From: Synura sp. LO234KE
Lineage: Eukaryota; Sar; Synurophyceae; Synurales; Mallomonadaceae
Length of the DNA stretch: 10,149 nt
Assembly: GCA_015143735.1 (NCBI GenBank)
Contig: VKHC01000687.1
Location: forward strand, 1 to 10,149
Direction of reading: 5' to 3'
In this document: in pieces, positions 9,046 through 10,149 of the stretch
How the letters are laid out: each line of letters opens with the position of its first letter
Position numbering within the stretch: position 1 is the stretch's first letter
Made by a program: the position numbers and the translations under genes
Notes under the pieces: generated by a model
The model's database searches: none
Seen by the model: the letters and a program-made list of their open reading frames with translations, nothing else
What the model was told of the DNA's origin: nothing

Positions 9046-9251
9046 GTACCACCAAAGTCGATTGTTACACAGATGTTTTCATATCCGCTCCGTCTCCGTC
9101 ACCACGTGCCTCTCTCTTTCGGCTAGCCCGAGTGTTTAAAACCCTGCGCACCCCCACCTCCTTTATCCTCTGTCCCATTTTCCCTAATCCAATCGTTAGT
9201 ACCTTCCTGCTGCTGTCAATATGGCACTGGGGACCACGACACAGTAAGTGA
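8853..9251 (+). other. 132-codon open frame across the AGCGG cluster
   Basis: ATG 8853 opens a frame rich in Ser, Thr, Pro and Ile (start MLARTSSTPPSTNTPIPLIP). It passes straight through the exact 18-bp repeat, where it reads the repetitive peptide IAVRYIAIAVRYS. The frame remains open mainly because the repeat lacks stops in it. I do not recognise the product and consider it more likely chance than a gene. The CT-rich segment 9085-9210 within it looks more like a leader or promoter region than coding sequence. Confidence 0.12.
8971..9009. repeat. Exact 18-bp direct repeat, each copy a hairpin
   Basis: CTATAGCGGTACGCTATA occurs at 8971-8988 and again, identical, at 8992-9009. Each copy contains a 7-bp inverted repeat, TATAGCG and CGCTATA, around the loop GTA. 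Two identical hairpins three bases apart could alternatively pair with each other. This is the densest part of the AGCGG cluster. Confidence 0.85.
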
Positions 9252-9456
9252 CGGACCTTCGGCTCGCTCCAATTGCAGGATTCACTCCACTCGATCACGG
9301 GGCTTACCAGTTCGTATACGAGTGTGGTTGTTTTCGACGCATGGGGGGTGGGAATTTTATCTAAACTCAACCACAGCAAGATTATCTAGAAACCCAAGTA
9401 AAATACATTTTGTTTTGTGGGAGCCTACGCAATCCTGGAGCGAATTTCTAATCTAG
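9221..9456 (+). other. Weak candidate for a short spliced gene
   Basis: After a CT-rich stretch (about 9085-9210), ATG 9221 starts MALGTTTQ. The next bases match a strong donor, CA followed by GTAAGT at 9244-9249, and AATTGCAG ends at 9278. Removing 9244-9278 (35 bases) gives a frame that stays open to TAG 9454-9456, about 66 residues in all, including RVWLFSTHGGWEFYLNS. I recognise no family. Without splicing the same ATG meets TAA after eight codons. A 104-codon minus-strand frame (9065-9379) overlaps. It is listed only because leader, start, donor and acceptor occur in the right order. Confidence 0.15.
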
Positions 9457-9489
9457 AGTGCAACATCCGACAGGCAGAATCCTGCTCAT

Positions 9490-9505
9490 TAAATATATAT
9501 ATTTA
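9490..9505. repeat. 16-bp AT palindrome
   Basis: TAAATATATATATTTA is a perfect palindrome about 185 bases beyond the stop codon of the minus-strand dioxygenase gene. Just beyond it the plus strand reads TTTATT (9507-9512), which is AATAAA on the gene's strand, a candidate poly-A signal; other AT-rich candidates lie closer to the gene. Low information content makes the palindrome weak evidence of function. Confidence 0.4.
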
Positions 9506-9690
9506 GTTTATTTTCAAATCTGTGCGATAAAAGTATCACACACCATACATAAATTCTAGACGCATGTTCACTCCAGGGCACTTGACATAAATAATCATTG
9601 AAAAACCTAATCCCACACAGAAATAAAAGGATAATTTATGATTGAATGTAGAAAACTTATCCATCGCATTAATATTGGATAACTATTCGC

Positions 9691-10104
9691 TTAAAGAGGT
9701 GTTTTAAGCGTACAATTTGCGACTCCTTCGAATATACCCTGACGTACCCATATCTATTGTGGACACATGCAGAGAATAATTTTATTCAGAAAGTGGAATA
9801 GCGTTCAGAGCAGTTATGTCATAGTAATCCGTCATACCTGACAAACCCATTTTTCCGACACAGCGGGTTCCGCCGCGTGCAGCGCGAAACGATCGACCTT
9901 TCCGTCCAGAGTAGCTGGAAAAAACACCAAGGCAGATCCCTGCTCTGGTTTAATACTAAGTTCAAGAATTGGGAAAGATGTATGTCCTCCATCATTCACA
10001 TCATTCAAGTATATCAGCACTGTACATATGCGTTGTCCACCATTAATCGCAAACCTTCTCCCATTTTCTTCGTCAAGATTAAATGCATCATAATGTGCCT
10101 GTAT
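9691..10104 (-). CDS. Prolyl 4-hydroxylase-type 2OG-Fe(II) dioxygenase, C-terminal catalytic part, two exons
   Basis: Enzymes of this family hydroxylate proline in proteins using Fe(II), O2 and 2-oxoglutarate, usually in the secretory pathway. The first visible exon (10104-9838) begins IQAHYDAFNLDEENGRRF. HYD (10095-10087) is the HxD iron motif. GGQRICTVLIYLNDVNDGGH, then TSFP, follows, then KPEQGSALVFFPATLDG, the distal iron His in LHAAEPAVSEKW (9879-9877) and the 2-oxoglutarate-binding Lys nine residues on (9852-9850). The exon ends TGTCAG next to GTATGA at 9837. A phase-0 intron of 84 bases (9837-9754, ending ACAATAG) joins to IWVRQGIFEGV (9753 onwards), ending at TAA 9693-9691. Unspliced, the frame would stop two codons past the donor and lose the conserved IWVRQ strand. 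Just upstream of 10104 there is an in-frame TAA in AT-rich DNA ending GCAAG, best read as the end of another intron. The N-terminal part lies beyond 10149. The acceptor base is uncertain by a few bases. The family is clear; the target protein is not. Confidence 0.88.
9754..9837 (-). other. Intron of the dioxygenase gene
   Basis: Donor CAG followed by GTATGA (from 9837 downwards) and acceptor ending ACAATAG (9754), 84 bases, phase 0. It is inferred from the protein: coding similarity to the family stops at the donor and resumes exactly at the acceptor. The intron carries an in-frame TGA at 9834-9832. Confidence 0.8.
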
Positions 10105-10149
10105 CTTGCTTTAGAGCGCAATATATTCATATTAAAGTCATAATCATTC
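10105..10149 (-). other. Probable 3' end of an upstream intron of the dioxygenase gene
   Basis: AT-rich, with three stops in the gene's frame (TGA, TAA, TAA), and ending CTCTAAAGCAAG immediately before the codons for IQAHYD. The family normally has a conserved strand (RY, then G and hydrophobics) directly before this point, and it is absent here, as expected if an exon boundary falls here. The alternative is that the gene is truncated and dead. Confidence 0.55.

Noticed and set aside
9065-9379. 104-codon minus-strand frame
   Set aside because: No motif. All three reading directions are fairly open here because of composition, so length alone is not evidence.
9832-10020. Reading the dioxygenase as a short unspliced 62-codon protein
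   Set aside because: It starts in the middle of a conserved strand, omits the HYD iron ligands upstream, and stops two codons after a clear donor site, losing the conserved IWVRQ segment.
9877-10143. 88-codon plus-strand frame at the right edge
   Set aside because: It is antisense to the dioxygenase exon, whose catalytic residues are unambiguous.

Overview
This window looks like nuclear DNA of a microbial eukaryote. It has no operon-like packing of genes, one gene that is readable only if a short GT-AG intron is removed, and remnants of two mobile-element genes in AT-rich surroundings. The prolyl 4-hydroxylase at the right end has the compact single-domain form I associate with diatoms, other algae and protists. 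The retroelement remnant in the middle has motifs seen in microbial-eukaryote LINEs. I lean towards an alga or stramenopile such as a diatom; a fungus is the main alternative. This taxonomic guess is low confidence.

Layout. Positions 1-860 (minus strand) hold a frameshifted, stop-containing Trp/Pro-rich reading frame, open at the left edge, that looks like the remains of a retroelement structural-type gene. Positions 860-2070 hold no gene I can defend. Positions 2186-2575 hold a plus-strand reading frame that may be a small two-exon gene or its remains. Positions 2576-3800 are AT-rich and unassigned. Positions 3810-5634 hold a decayed non-LTR (LINE-type) reverse transcriptase on the plus strand: at least four blocks can be read, spread over all three frames, and the catalytic YADD box is altered. 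Positions 5635-8550 are AT-rich non-coding DNA with several small but exact inverted or direct repeats. Positions 8600-9045 form a palindrome-rich zone built on AGCGG/CCGCT units, with one exact 18-bp direct repeat. Positions 9060-9460 are more GC-rich, with only a weak gene candidate.

The one convincing intact gene segment is at 9691-10104, minus strand. It is the C-terminal catalytic half of a prolyl 4-hydroxylase-type 2-oxoglutarate/Fe(II) dioxygenase, with all the expected metal and co-substrate residues, an 84-bp intron and a natural stop codon. Its 5' part lies beyond the right edge. The rest of the window reads as mobile-element debris and AT-rich spacer. I found no evidence for a multi-gene system; the most unexplained structure is the palindrome-rich AGCGG cluster.
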